Below, piece by piece: positions 14,980 to 24,526 of a stretch of 39,569 nucleotides of DNA (within the stretch, counting starts at the first letter, position 1; each line of letters starts with the position of its first letter). The notes beneath the pieces were generated by a model, which saw nothing but the letters and a program-made list of their open reading frames with translations, did no database searches and was not told the origin of the DNA. The stretch covers positions 1 through 39,569 of the forward strand of contig NZ_CALGNQ010000221.1 in NCBI RefSeq assembly GCF_937958535.1, read 5' to 3'. This stretch comes from an uncultured Georgenia sp. (lineage in GTDB: Bacteria; Actinomycetota; Actinomycetes; Actinomycetales; Actinomycetaceae). The position numbers were made by a program, and so were the translations under genes.

Positions 14980-15873
14980 CTACCGGGTGACCTTGCCGGT
15001 GAGTGCCGCGACCGGCTGGACGAACACCGGCCGGGCGACCACCCAGGCCACCACCATGAGGACGAGCGCGACGGCGAAGAACACCAGGCCCAGCCAGCCG
15101 CCGTCCTCGCGCGCGGCGAACATGTGGTTGAGGTTGGCGACCGCGTCCGTGGCGAGCACGAGCGTGACGTGCACCACCGTGAAGCCGACGAAGTAGACCA
15201 TGAGCGGGAAGTGCAGCGCCCGGGCGAAGCCCATCGGGACGGCACGGCTCAGGCCGCGCGGGCTCTGCGGCCACACCGGGGACATGCGCAGCCCGGTGAC
15301 GAGGGCGAGCGGTGCGGCGACGAACACCGTGGCGAAGTAGGCCAGCTGCTGCAGGGCGTTGTACCCGAGCCAGCTGCTGTGTGCGGGCCAGTCGAGCGAG
15401 GCGTACTGCAGGGCCACGGACAGCGCGTTCGGGACCACGTCCCAGTTCGTCGGCACGAGCCACGCCCACCGTCCGGTGACGACGAGCAGGACGAGGAAGA
15501 CGGCGCCGTTGAGCACCCACAGGAGGTCGACGGCCAGGTGGAGCCACAGGTTGAGGCTGATCCGCGGCCCTCCGCGGCGGGGCTGCCAGTGGCCGCGCGG
15601 CCGCGCGGTGGTCCGCACCAGCCAGCCGCTGCGGACGATGAACACGAGGAAGAAGGCGTTGAGGAAGTGCTGCCAGGCCAGCCAGGCGGGCATCCCGACG
15701 GGTGCGGCGGCGGGCAGCTCGCTGACCCCCGGGTAGCGCGTGACGAAGTCCGTCACCGCCGGCACCTCGCGCAGCCACCGGGCCAGGAGCACGACGACGA
15801 CCAGTGCCACGAGCGCAGCCGGCACCCTCCAGGCCAGCTGTCTGCCTCTGCCGTTCTTCGCCTGCGCGGCCAT
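14980..15873 (-). CDS. Membrane cytochrome b (b561/Ni-hydrogenase-type b subunit family)
   Basis: 297 residues with an N-terminal membrane anchor (about residues 16-34) and about five further hydrophobic helices. Histidines placed in membrane helices are candidate haem b ligands: WQHFLNAFF, LWLHLAVDLLWV, ALHFPLMVYF and VVHVTLVLA. Proteins like this pass electrons between quinones and a periplasmic or membrane oxidoreductase, but no catalytic partner gene is in the window. GGTGAGG precedes ATG 15873. It is divergent from the metal ATPase; a TAGGCT at 15921-15926 on the minus strand is a possible -10. Confidence 0.78.
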   Translation of the reverse strand: MAAQAKNGRGRQLAWRVPAALVALVVVVLLARWLREVPAVTDFVTRYPGVSELPAAAPVGMPAWLAWQHFLNAFFLVFIVRSGWLVRTTARPRGHWQPRRGGPRISLNLWLHLAVDLLWVLNGAVFLVLLVVTGRWAWLVPTNWDVVPNALSVALQYASLDWPAHSSWLGYNALQQLAYFATVFVAAPLALVTGLRMSPVWPQSPRGLSRAVPMGFARALHFPLMVYFVGFTVVHVTLVLATDAVANLNHMFAAREDGGWLGLVFFAVALVLMVVAWVVARPVFVQPVAALTGKVTR

Positions 15874-16015
15874 ACCTCACCCACTTCGACGGATCGGGGA
15901 CGGGCAGGAAGCCCGGCCACAGCCTACGGCCAGTCGGCCCGCGGCGGCCGGAGCGGGTCCGCACCGGGTGCCTGCGCGCCGCGGCCTGCGGCCACCTGCC
16001 GCCGGGTGCGGCTGA

Positions 16016-16029
16016 TTGACGCACGTCAT
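16016..16029. promoter_or_regulatory. FNR-type dyad upstream of the P-type ATPase
   Basis: TTGACGCACGTCAT matches the Crp/Fnr-family form TTGAC-N4-GTCAA with one mismatch. Its centre (16022.5) is 29.5 bases before the first base of TAGCGT. This puts it at -41.5, the class II activator position. An almost identical copy lies at 19103-19116. Confidence 0.65.
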
Positions 16030-16051
16030 GGTCCGGCCGCCACGCCCTGCC

Positions 16052-16057
16052 TAGCGT
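16052..16057 (+). promoter_or_regulatory. -10 element TAGCGT for the P-type ATPase gene
   Basis: Located 20 bases after the shared GTCATGG sequence, the same spacing as at the HMA gene. The predicted transcript starts near 16064, leaving a ~38-base leader with GGAGG before GTG 16102. Confidence 0.5.
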
Positions 16058-16101
16058 CGCCGGCAGTGGCCCTCCCGGGCCGGACGCACGGAGGTGGACA
16101 G

Positions 16102-18015
<1,914 letters not shown>

Positions 18016-18030
18016 GCAAAGGGAGGGCCA

Positions 18031-18939
18031 ATGATGTCCAAGGTCTACGTCTTCACCCGGTTCGGCGGTCCCGAGCACGAGGAGCTGCAGGACCGACCGG
18101 TGCCCGAGCCCGGCCCGGGCGAGCTGCTCCTCGAGGTCCGGGCGGGCGGGGTGAACCCGGCCGACTGGAAGATCCGCGAGGGCCTCTTCGGCACCGACCG
18201 AGCCCTGCCCTCGGGTATGGGCCTGGAGGCGGCCGGGGTGGTCGCCGCCACCGGTGAGGGCGTGGCCGGGTTCCGGGTCGGGGACGCCGTGCTCGCCGGC
18301 GTGCCCGGCGGCAACGGAGGCTGGGCCGAGCACACCCTGGTCCGGGCCGACGAGGCGGTGCCCAAGCCGGCAGGGATCGGCTTCACCGACGCCGCCACGC
18401 TCCCGGTCGCCGGGGCCACCGCCTACGACCTCGTCCACCACGTCGCGCCGGAAGCCGGCGGGACCGTGCTCGTCGTCGGGGCCGGCGGCGGTGTGGGGCT
18501 CATGGCCGCGCAGGTCGCCGCCGCCCGCGGGCTCGCCGTCATCGGGGTGGCGAGCGAGGGCAAGCGCCGCCTCGTCGAGGGCACGGGCGCCACGTTCGTG
18601 CCCTCCGGCGCGGGCCTCGCCGACCGGCTGCGCGAGGTGGCGCCCGAGGGGGTGGACCTCGTCGTCGACCTCGTGGGCGGGGACGTGCTGCGGGAGGCCG
18701 CCGCGTCGGCCCGCGAGCCCCACCGCGTGGTCTCGGCGACCGACCTCACCGTCGTCGAGCTAGGCGGGGGCCAGCGGGTGCACCGGCCCGGCGCGCTGGC
18801 CGAGGTCACCCGGCTCCTCGCGGAGGGCCTGGTCGACCCGCATGTCACGGCCACCTACCCGCTCCACCGCGCCGGCGAGGCGATGGCCGCCGTCGAGACC
18901 GGCCACGCCGCGGGCAAGGTCGTCGTCACCGTCCCCTGA
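18031..18939 (+). CDS. Quinone oxidoreductase-like MDR family enzyme
   Basis: 302 residues of the medium-chain dehydrogenase/reductase superfamily. It has a GroES-like N-terminus (GGVNPADWKIREG), then the NADP-binding Rossmann region VVGAGGGVGLMAAQVA. The cysteine and histidine pattern of catalytic or structural zinc sites is missing, so it is the zinc-free quinone oxidoreductase (QOR) type. ATG 18031 or ATG 18034 are both close to AGGGAGGG. It follows the metal ATPase by 15 bases, so it probably shares the FNR-type promoter. A role in redox balance under low oxygen or metal stress is inference. Confidence 0.88.
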   Translation: MMSKVYVFTRFGGPEHEELQDRPVPEPGPGELLLEVRAGGVNPADWKIREGLFGTDRALPSGMGLEAAGVVAATGEGVAGFRVGDAVLAGVPGGNGGWAEHTLVRADEAVPKPAGIGFTDAATLPVAGATAYDLVHHVAPEAGGTVLVVGAGGGVGLMAAQVAAARGLAVIGVASEGKRRLVEGTGATFVPSGAGLADRLREVAPEGVDLVVDLVGGDVLREAAASAREPHRVVSATDLTVVELGGGQRVHRPGALAEVTRLLAEGLVDPHVTATYPLHRAGEAMAAVETGHAAGKVVVTVP

Positions 18940-19102
18940 GGGTCCGCGGCCGGCCCGGCCGCTCGCCGATCCGGGCGCAGCCCAGACCCCGCGGGTGGCC
19001 ACAGCGTCCGACCGGTTCACCCGTCGAGCGGCGCTGCCCACCCAGCGCAGGTGACTCCCCCGCCAGTCGGACCGCACGGCCGACACACCGGAGGTCGGTT
19101 GA

Positions 19103-19116
19103 TTGACGTGCGTCAT
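19103..19116. promoter_or_regulatory. FNR-type dyad upstream of the HMA metallochaperone
   Basis: TTGACGTGCGTCAT has the same half-sites as the dyad at 16016-16029, and the flanking TGATTGACG and GTCATGG are also shared. Its centre (19109.5) is again 29.5 bases before the -10 hexamer, giving -41.5. Confidence 0.65.
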
Positions 19117-19138
19117 GGAGCCCGACACGGCCCGTCCG

Positions 19139-19144
19139 TAGGTT
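19139..19144 (+). promoter_or_regulatory. -10 element TAGGTT for the HMA gene
   Basis: Lies 20 bases after GTCATGG. The predicted start is near 19151, with a ~32-base leader carrying GAGGAG before GTG 19183. Confidence 0.5.
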
Positions 19145-19182
19145 CGAGACGACAGAACCCACCACGACGAGAGGAGCTCATC

Positions 19183-19416
19183 GTGAGCACCCCGACCCTG
19201 ACCCACACCGTCCTGCGCGCCGAGGGCTTCTCCTGCCCCTCTTGCGTGGCGAAGATCGAGAAGCAGGTGGGCCGCCTCGACGGCGTCTCCACGGTGCAGG
19301 TCCGCTTCGCCTCCTCGCGTATCGAGGTCGACCACGATGCCGAGAAGGCTCCGGTGGACGCGGTCGTCGCGGCCGTGGCGAAGGCCGGCTATACCGCCCG
19401 CCCCTCCGCCTTCTGA
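19183..19416 (+). CDS. Heavy-metal-associated (HMA) metallochaperone
   Basis: 77 residues with one ferredoxin-like HMA domain. The metal-binding motif is GFSCPSC (Cys18 and Cys21), followed by VAKIEKQVGRLDGVSTVQV and a closing GYTARP. It resembles CopZ-type chaperones and the N-terminal domains of P1B ATPases. The ATPase at 16102 lacks such a domain but has the same regulatory box, so this protein may be its detached metal donor. GAGGAG precedes GTG 19183. Confidence 0.88.
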   Translation: MSTPTLTHTVLRAEGFSCPSCVAKIEKQVGRLDGVSTVQVRFASSRIEVDHDAEKAPVDAVVAAVAKAGYTARPSAF

Positions 19417-19733
19417 CGCCGCCGTCACCGGCGCCCCGCCCCCACGGCCCCACCCCCTCCGCCACCAGGGCCGGGCGGGGCGGCGGGGGCGCCGGAGCAG
19501 GGCGTCGGTGAACCGCAGGCAAACGGGGCGCAACGGGTAGATGACGAAAGTGGCGTATACTGGCCGCTCCCCCTCGCGCACCGGCGCTGTCCTGCGCCGC
19601 TCGCTGCGCGAGCCTTCCGGTCATCAGTGCGGCACGGGTCCGCGGACGTACCGGCCCCCCGCGCCACGGCTCGAGCGCGCCGCCCCGAGCGGCCGCGCCC
19701 CGATGGTGCCTGAGGTAGAAAGGCGGTTGATAG
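19417..19733. other. 317-base leader region of the Stealth gene
   Basis: No gene is supported here. A good -10-like TATACT lies at 19556-19561 without a clear -35 partner. If used, it would give a ~165-base leader before ATG 19734. GAAAGGCGG near 19716 is the likely ribosome-binding site. Confidence 0.4.
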
Positions 19734-21590
19734 ATGCAGCGACGAGCACTGGCAGGGCTCGACCCCACGTTCGTCGTCGAGGACGAGGGCAGGGCACACG
19801 TCCACGAGACCAAGTACACCGTCGACAGTGTCGGCAACGAGCTGTTGCTCTACCGCGACACGGTCCCCCGGGCGCTGCGACTACGTGACCGGCTCTCGAC
19901 GCTGAGCAGCCACGCGTTCTCCAGCCTCCCCCGCCCGCTCGGACACGCCCTGGCCCAGGCCGTGACCCGCTCCCAGCGGCTGGGCCGCCGACCCGCGCCC
20001 ACCACGGCGGCACTCACCGCCGCGCGGGAGTCGCTGGCCACCGCCGGCGACCTCGGCCCCGCACGCGTCACCGAGTACGACCACGCCCAGGAGGAGCAGC
20101 TGCGGCGTGACCAGGTACTCCGTGCGCTGCGCCGGTCCGGCCTGCGCGCCGCCGTGGTCCCGGCCGGCGCAGGCCGGCGGGCTGCCGTCGTCGTGCGCAG
20201 CAGCGACCGTGTGCGGGTGGGCGCCGCGCTCGCCCGGGGGCTGGACGCCTCCTGGCGCGTGGTCCCCCTCGACGCCCCGTACACCCGGCCCCGGCGGGTC
20301 ACCCCCGCGCGGCTCGTGTGGACTGCGGCCCGGTACGACGGCTTCCGCCTCTTCCGAGCGCTGCCGGGGGCGGCAGGTCCGCTGGTCGGCCGGGAGGTCG
20401 GCGTCGACGTCGAGGTTTGGCCGGAGGTGCGCCCGGTGCGCAGCGGCCCCGGCGAGCTACCCTCGCAGAGCGACGGCACGCTCGTCGCACCCCGCCGCCA
20501 GGCGTGGACCACCCGCATCGAGACGGCCGACTGGGCCGAGGCCACCGCCCACGGGACCGTGGCGACCGGCGGCCTGCCCCACCTGTTCGACGTCACCGGG
20601 CCGATCGACGTCGTCTACACCTGGGTCGACGGCGACGACCCGGAGTGGAACGCCCAGCGCCTGGCCGCACTCGGGCTGCCCGAGTCCCAGTACCGGGCCG
20701 CCGCCACGCACGCCGCGCGCTTCCGCTCCCAGGACGAGCTGCGCTACTCGCTGCGCTCGCTGGAGATGTACGCCCCGTGGGTGCGCCGCGTCCACATCGT
20801 CACGGCCGGGCAGGTGCCGGAGTGGCTGGACACCGACCACCCGCGGCTGCGGCTCGTGGACCACCGGGAGATCTTCCGCGACCCGAGCGTGCTGCCGGTG
20901 TTCAACTCCCACGCCATCGAGTCGCAGCTGCACCACATCCCCGGCCTGGCCGAGCGCTACCTCTACCTCAACGACGACGTCTTCTTCGGACGTCCCGTCT
21001 CCCCCGACCTGTTCTTCCACGGCAACGGGCTGGCGAAGTTCTTCCTCTCCTCGGCGCTCATGGACGCCCACGACCACCGTCCGGACGACGACCCGGTGAC
21101 GAGTGCGGCGAAGAACAACCGCGAGCTCATCGCCGAGGTCTTCGGCCGGCGGGTGACCAACCTGTTCCAGCACACCCCGCATCCCCAGCTGCGCTCCGTG
21201 CTCGAGCAGATGGAGGAGGAGCACCCGGAGCTGTTCGCGCGGGTCGCCGCCTCGACCTTCCGCCACCCCGAGGATCTGTCGATCAGCTCGGCGCTGCACC
21301 ACTACTACGCCTACGCGCTCGGCCGGGCGGTCCCCGGACGGCTGGCCTACCTCTACCTGGACCTGGCCCACCCGCGGGCCGCGGCCCGGCTGCGGCGGCT
21401 GCTCCGCGAGCGCAAGTTCGACGTGTTCTGCCTCAACGACTCCCCCGCCGTCGGGGAGGAGGGTCGCGGCGACCTGTTGGGTGAGTTCCTCGAGCGGTAC
21501 TTCCCGCTTCCCAGCTCCTTCGAGCTGCCCGCCGGCGAGCGCGCCGCCGACGCCGCCCGGGTTGCGGTCAGCCGGTCAGCCGCGGTCTGA
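19734..21590 (+). CDS. Stealth-family sugar-phosphate transferase
   Basis: 618 residues. The conserved Stealth regions appear in order: CR1 IDVVYTWVDGDDPEW (291-305); CR2 with DELRYSLRSLEMYAPWVRR, HIVT and PEWLD; CR3 around RYLYLNDDVFFG and KNNRELI; and CR4 KFDVFCLND near 563-571. The family transfers a sugar 1-phosphate to form phosphodiester links in capsular or wall polysaccharide and is related to human GNPTAB. The first ~285 residues are an extra N-terminal part without a recognised domain. There are no other polysaccharide genes nearby, which is unusual for the family. Confidence 0.9.
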   Translation: MQRRALAGLDPTFVVEDEGRAHVHETKYTVDSVGNELLLYRDTVPRALRLRDRLSTLSSHAFSSLPRPLGHALAQAVTRSQRLGRRPAPTTAALTAARESLATAGDLGPARVTEYDHAQEEQLRRDQVLRALRRSGLRAAVVPAGAGRRAAVVVRSSDRVRVGAALARGLDASWRVVPLDAPYTRPRRVTPARLVWTAARYDGFRLFRALPGAAGPLVGREVGVDVEVWPEVRPVRSGPGELPSQSDGTLVAPRRQAWTTRIETADWAEATAHGTVATGGLPHLFDVTGPIDVVYTWVDGDDPEWNAQRLAALGLPESQYRAAATHAARFRSQDELRYSLRSLEMYAPWVRRVHIVTAGQVPEWLDTDHPRLRLVDHREIFRDPSVLPVFNSHAIESQLHHIPGLAERYLYLNDDVFFGRPVSPDLFFHGNGLAKFFLSSALMDAHDHRPDDDPVTSAAKNNRELIAEVFGRRVTNLFQHTPHPQLRSVLEQMEEEHPELFARVAASTFRHPEDLSISSALHHYYAYALGRAVPGRLAYLYLDLAHPRAAARLRRLLRERKFDVFCLNDSPAVGEEGRGDLLGEFLERYFPLPSSFELPAGERAADAARVAVSRSAAV

Positions 21591-21684
21591 GCCTGGGCGG
21601 CGAAGAAGGTCGACGACGGCGCCCCCGTGGACGTCGCAGCCGCGTCGGTGGCGGCGAGGCCGATGGGCTCGGTGCGGGGGTCCG

Positions 21685-22353
21685 TCAGCGTCCGGCGGCC
21701 CGGCGCACGAGCCGGTCCAGGTCTGTGGGGTCGTCGCGCTCGACCACCGGGACGTCACCGTCCCAGGAGAGTTCGAGACCGGGGTTGAAGACGTCGGAGC
21801 CGTCGGCGAGGAAGAGGTGCGGGCTGCCGCGGACCTCGTCCCGGTGGGTGCGGTAGTCGTGCATCATCGGCCCCCGCGCGCGGCCGTCGTCGAGCGCCTG
21901 GCGCAGCGCCGCGGCGTCCACCCCGGGGCAGGCGTCGGCGACGTCGAGGACCTCGTGGAGCAGGCTCACCGTCCGGCCCTCGACGAACAGGGCCCGGCGC
22001 AGGGAGAGGTCGAGCGCCTCGGCCGCCGCCGGCCCCTGGGCCTTCGCGGCGTGCACCGCCTCGTCGGCGAGCAGCGTGCTCACCGGCCAGTCCGCCGGCT
22101 CGCCCGCCCACGGCTGCCAGCCGACCTCCGGGGCCAGCGCGGTGAGCACGGGCAGCTCCGCCCGGACCTGCGCGAGTGACAGCGGCGCCCGGTTGACGTC
22201 CTCCAGGAGGAACAGCCGGTGGTCGACCCGCACCTCGTCGACGAGGTGCGCCGCGGCGCGGGCGGCGTAGAGACGGTGCAGGGCCAGGGTGGCCCACGGG
22301 CAGGCGACGTCGCTGTAGAGCACGACCGTGCCCGGGTCCACGTGGATCGCCAT
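21685..22353 (-). CDS. DsbA/FrnE-like thioredoxin-fold protein with a single active-site cysteine
   Basis: 222 residues starting with a thioredoxin-fold strand and VLYSDVACPWATLAL (Cys18). The helical middle and the GSPHLFLADGSDVFNPG segment match the DsbA/2-hydroxychromene-carboxylate isomerase group. The second cysteine of CPxC is alanine, so it should not act as a dithiol oxidase and may bind glutathione-like or other thiols. There is no signal peptide; it is cytoplasmic. GGGAGGGA precedes ATG 22353, and longer frames upstream are not needed. Confidence 0.82.
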   Translation of the reverse strand: MAIHVDPGTVVLYSDVACPWATLALHRLYAARAAAHLVDEVRVDHRLFLLEDVNRAPLSLAQVRAELPVLTALAPEVGWQPWAGEPADWPVSTLLADEAVHAAKAQGPAAAEALDLSLRRALFVEGRTVSLLHEVLDVADACPGVDAAALRQALDDGRARGPMMHDYRTHRDEVRGSPHLFLADGSDVFNPGLELSWDGDVPVVERDDPTDLDRLVRRAAGR

Positions 22354-22411
22354 GGCGCGTCCCTCCCTCGGTCTCCCGACGAGTCTCACCCGGGAGGGCG
22401 CGGCGGGCATC

Positions 22412-23026
22412 TCACGAGGACGGCACGAGCCGGCCGAGCCAGGTCCGCACGGCCTCGCCGATGGCGGCCTGGTCCTTCCGCAGGCTGTGGTCCCCCGCGA
22501 CGACGACGACCGACCGGCCGGGTGCCTCGGGCGGCATGCCGAAGGCGTCGCGGTCGCCCTGGACGACGAGGGTGGGTACGTCCGCGGCGTCGAGCTCGGG
22601 CAGCCGGCTGGGGCGGTCGGCACGCCCCGGTGGCTGGAGCGGGAAGGCGAGGCAGAGCACTCCGACCGCGTTGAGCGACCGGGCGGTGCGGCACGCGACC
22701 CGGGCGCCGGAGGAGCGTCCGCCGACGACGAGGGGCAGCTGCGGGAAGGGCCCCGCTCGCAGGTGGAGGGCCACGTCGGTCCACGCGGCGTCGAGCTGCC
22801 GGGCTGGGGCGGGCGCGCGCCGCCCGGCCACCCGGTAGGGCTGCTCGACGAGTGCGACGTGCCAGCCGCCCTCCTGCGCGACGCGCGTCGCGGTGCGCAG
22901 GTCCGGGGCCGTCACCCCGCCGCCCGCGCCGTGCCCGAGCATGACCAGCCCGCGCGGCGCGGCGTCCGTGCGCGCCACGTGCACCCGCGCCTCGCCGTGG
23001 GCGGTGCGGATCTCGACGGCGTCCAC
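22412..23026 (-). CDS. Small alpha/beta hydrolase (KANL3/Tex30-like family)
   Basis: 204 residues. HGAGGG near residue 32 forms the oxyanion region. The nucleophile is Ser105 in GRSSG, the acid is Asp158 or Asp160 in VQGDRDAFG, and the base is His180 in GDHSLRK. These features fit the short bacterial KANL3/Tex30-like hydrolases. GTG 23026 follows TACGAT and six bases, so it is probably leaderless. Its function is unknown. It may be transcribed with the DsbA-like gene 58 bases downstream. Confidence 0.85.
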   Translation of the reverse strand: MDAVEIRTAHGEARVHVARTDAAPRGLVMLGHGAGGGVTAPDLRTATRVAQEGGWHVALVEQPYRVAGRRAPAPARQLDAAWTDVALHLRAGPFPQLPLVVGGRSSGARVACRTARSLNAVGVLCLAFPLQPPGRADRPSRLPELDAADVPTLVVQGDRDAFGMPPEAPGRSVVVVAGDHSLRKDQAAIGEAVRTWLGRLVPSS

Positions 23027-23032
23027 GGGGCG

Positions 23033-23038
23033 ATCGTA
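23033..23038 (-). promoter_or_regulatory. -10 element TACGAT, leaderless-type
   Basis: Minus-strand TACGAT, six bases, then GTG 23026. Confidence 0.5.
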
Positions 23039-23059
23039 CGCGCGGCGGCGAGTCCGCCG

Positions 23060-23148
23060 GGTCGGCCGGGGTCAGCCGGACCGGTCCGGTCGGCCGAGTC
23101 GGCCCAGGTCGGCCGGGGTCCGCCGGTCCGGCCGGTCCGCCGGTCCGG
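23060..23148. repeat. GC-rich degenerate tandem repeat
   Basis: The stretch is built from CCGGTC and CGGCC words. GGTCGGCCGGGGTC occurs at 23060-23073 and 23107-23120. GTCCGCCGGTCCGG occurs at 23118-23131 and 23135-23148, a 17-base period. It lies between the end of the MFS gene and the promoter of the small hydrolase gene. Confidence 0.6.
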
Positions 23149-23162
23149 GCGGTCCGCCGCGG

Positions 23163-24455
23163 TCAGCCGGCACGCTCCTCGGAAGCGGGGATGTCGCGGC
23201 TGACCCGGAACTGGCGGAGAGGTCGGTTGGTCAGCGCGACGAGGAGGATCCCGGCCACACAGGCCAGCCCGCCGGAGGCGGCGGCGAACGCGGCGCTCGT
23301 CGCCCCTGCCACCACACCGGCACGGAAGTTGCCCAGCTCCGGCCCGGCGATCCCGATGACGTGCTCCACGGACGTGACCCGTCCCCGGTGGGTGTCCGGG
23401 GTCACGAGCTGGACGGCCGCCCCGCGGGAGATGACAGAGACGGTGTCTGCCGCGCCGGCCACCGCGAGCGCGAGCAGCGCGAGCCACAGCGGCCCGGCGA
23501 TCCCGACGAGGGCGAGCGCCGCGCCCCAGGCGCCGGCCGCCCCGAGCTGGACGGCGCCGGGACGGTCCGACCGGGTGACCGTCCCGGAGCCCAGCCCGGC
23601 GAGGAGCCCGCCGACGGCGATCGCACTGAGGAAGAGGCCGAGCGTCTCCGGGCTGCCGCCGAACCGCTCCTCGTTGACCATCGGGAAGAGCGCGACCGGC
23701 ATGGCGAGCAGGGTCGCGACGAGGTCGGTGACGTACAGGCCGCTGAGCACCCGGGAGCCGACGATGTGGCGCAGCCCGTCGACGAAGGCACGTGGCCCGC
23801 GGGCGCTGTGCGGACCGGCGACGGGCATGGCCGGGAGCCGGATCACCGCGTAGAGCGCCGCGACGTGGGCGAGCGCCTGGACGAGGTAGGCGGGCGTGAG
23901 CCCGACGGCGCCCAGGACCACCCCGGCGAGAGCCGGCCCGATGAGCATCGCTGCCTGGAAGCTCAGGTGCTGCAGGGCGATCCCCGCACCGACGAGCTCG
24001 CGGCCCAGCAGCCGGACCGGGAAGGTGCGCAGGGCCGGCGCGCCGAGCGCCCCGGCGGCGGACTGCACGGCGACCAGCAGGAGGAGGACGGCCAGGGAAC
24101 CGAGGTCGCTGACGGCCTGCGCGGCGAGCCCGAGCGCGGCGAGAACCTGGGCCGCAGTCGTCCAGCGCACGACGCAGCGGCGGTCGACCTGGTCGGCCAG
24201 CACCCCGCCGACCAGCCCGAACACGACGAGCGGTACCGCCCGGACGAGGCCGAGCGCGCCGGTCCACACCGGGCTGTGGGTCAGCTCCCACACCTGGTAG
24301 AGCACGGCGAGGGCAGCCACCTGTCCCCCGACCGCCGAGAGCGACGTCCCGCCCCAGAGCCGCAGGAAGGGTCGACTGTGCCGCAGCGGCCGGACGTCGA
24401 GGAGCCCGTGCCGTGCTCGGCGTGCGGCGGGGCGCCTGCGTGGGGTGGCGGTCAC
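23163..24455 (-). CDS. MFS transporter (EntS/MFS_3-like exporter)
   Basis: 430 residues with about 12 hydrophobic helices. The N-terminal LRLWGGTSLSAVGGQVAALA and the loop 2-3 motif GGVLADQVDRR are those of the drug or siderophore exporter branch (EntS-like). A second related loop, GSGTVTRSDRPG, lies mid-protein. The substrate is unknown. GTG 24455 is preceded by TAGGTT and six bases. The gene is divergent from the SH3 lipoprotein gene; the two -10 elements are about 45 bases apart. Confidence 0.87.
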   Translation of the reverse strand: MTATPRRRPAARRARHGLLDVRPLRHSRPFLRLWGGTSLSAVGGQVAALAVLYQVWELTHSPVWTGALGLVRAVPLVVFGLVGGVLADQVDRRCVVRWTTAAQVLAALGLAAQAVSDLGSLAVLLLLVAVQSAAGALGAPALRTFPVRLLGRELVGAGIALQHLSFQAAMLIGPALAGVVLGAVGLTPAYLVQALAHVAALYAVIRLPAMPVAGPHSARGPRAFVDGLRHIVGSRVLSGLYVTDLVATLLAMPVALFPMVNEERFGGSPETLGLFLSAIAVGGLLAGLGSGTVTRSDRPGAVQLGAAGAWGAALALVGIAGPLWLALLALAVAGAADTVSVISRGAAVQLVTPDTHRGRVTSVEHVIGIAGPELGNFRAGVVAGATSAAFAAASGGLACVAGILLVALTNRPLRQFRVSRDIPASEERAG

Positions 24456-24461
24456 CGGGAC

Positions 24462-24467
24462 AACCTA
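24462..24467 (-). promoter_or_regulatory. -10 element TAGGTT, leaderless-type
   Basis: Minus-strand TAGGTT, six bases, then GTG 24455 of the MFS gene. Confidence 0.5.
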
Positions 24468-24512
24468 ACGCCGCGCCGGGTGGCCCGGTTCGCCCCCGCG
24501 GCGCGCGCGCCC

Positions 24513-24518
24513 TACGCT
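24513..24518 (+). promoter_or_regulatory. -10 element TACGCT, leaderless-type (eight-base spacing)
   Basis: TACGCT, eight bases, then ATG 24527; there is no ribosome-binding site. Confidence 0.4.
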
Positions 24519-24526
24519 CGGGCCGC

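Noticed and set aside
15124..16101. Upstream extension of the P-type ATPase frame by 326 codons
   Set aside because: The extension covers the antisense of the cytochrome b gene and the FNR-type promoter; GTG 16102 has a strong ribosome-binding site and starts the family match.
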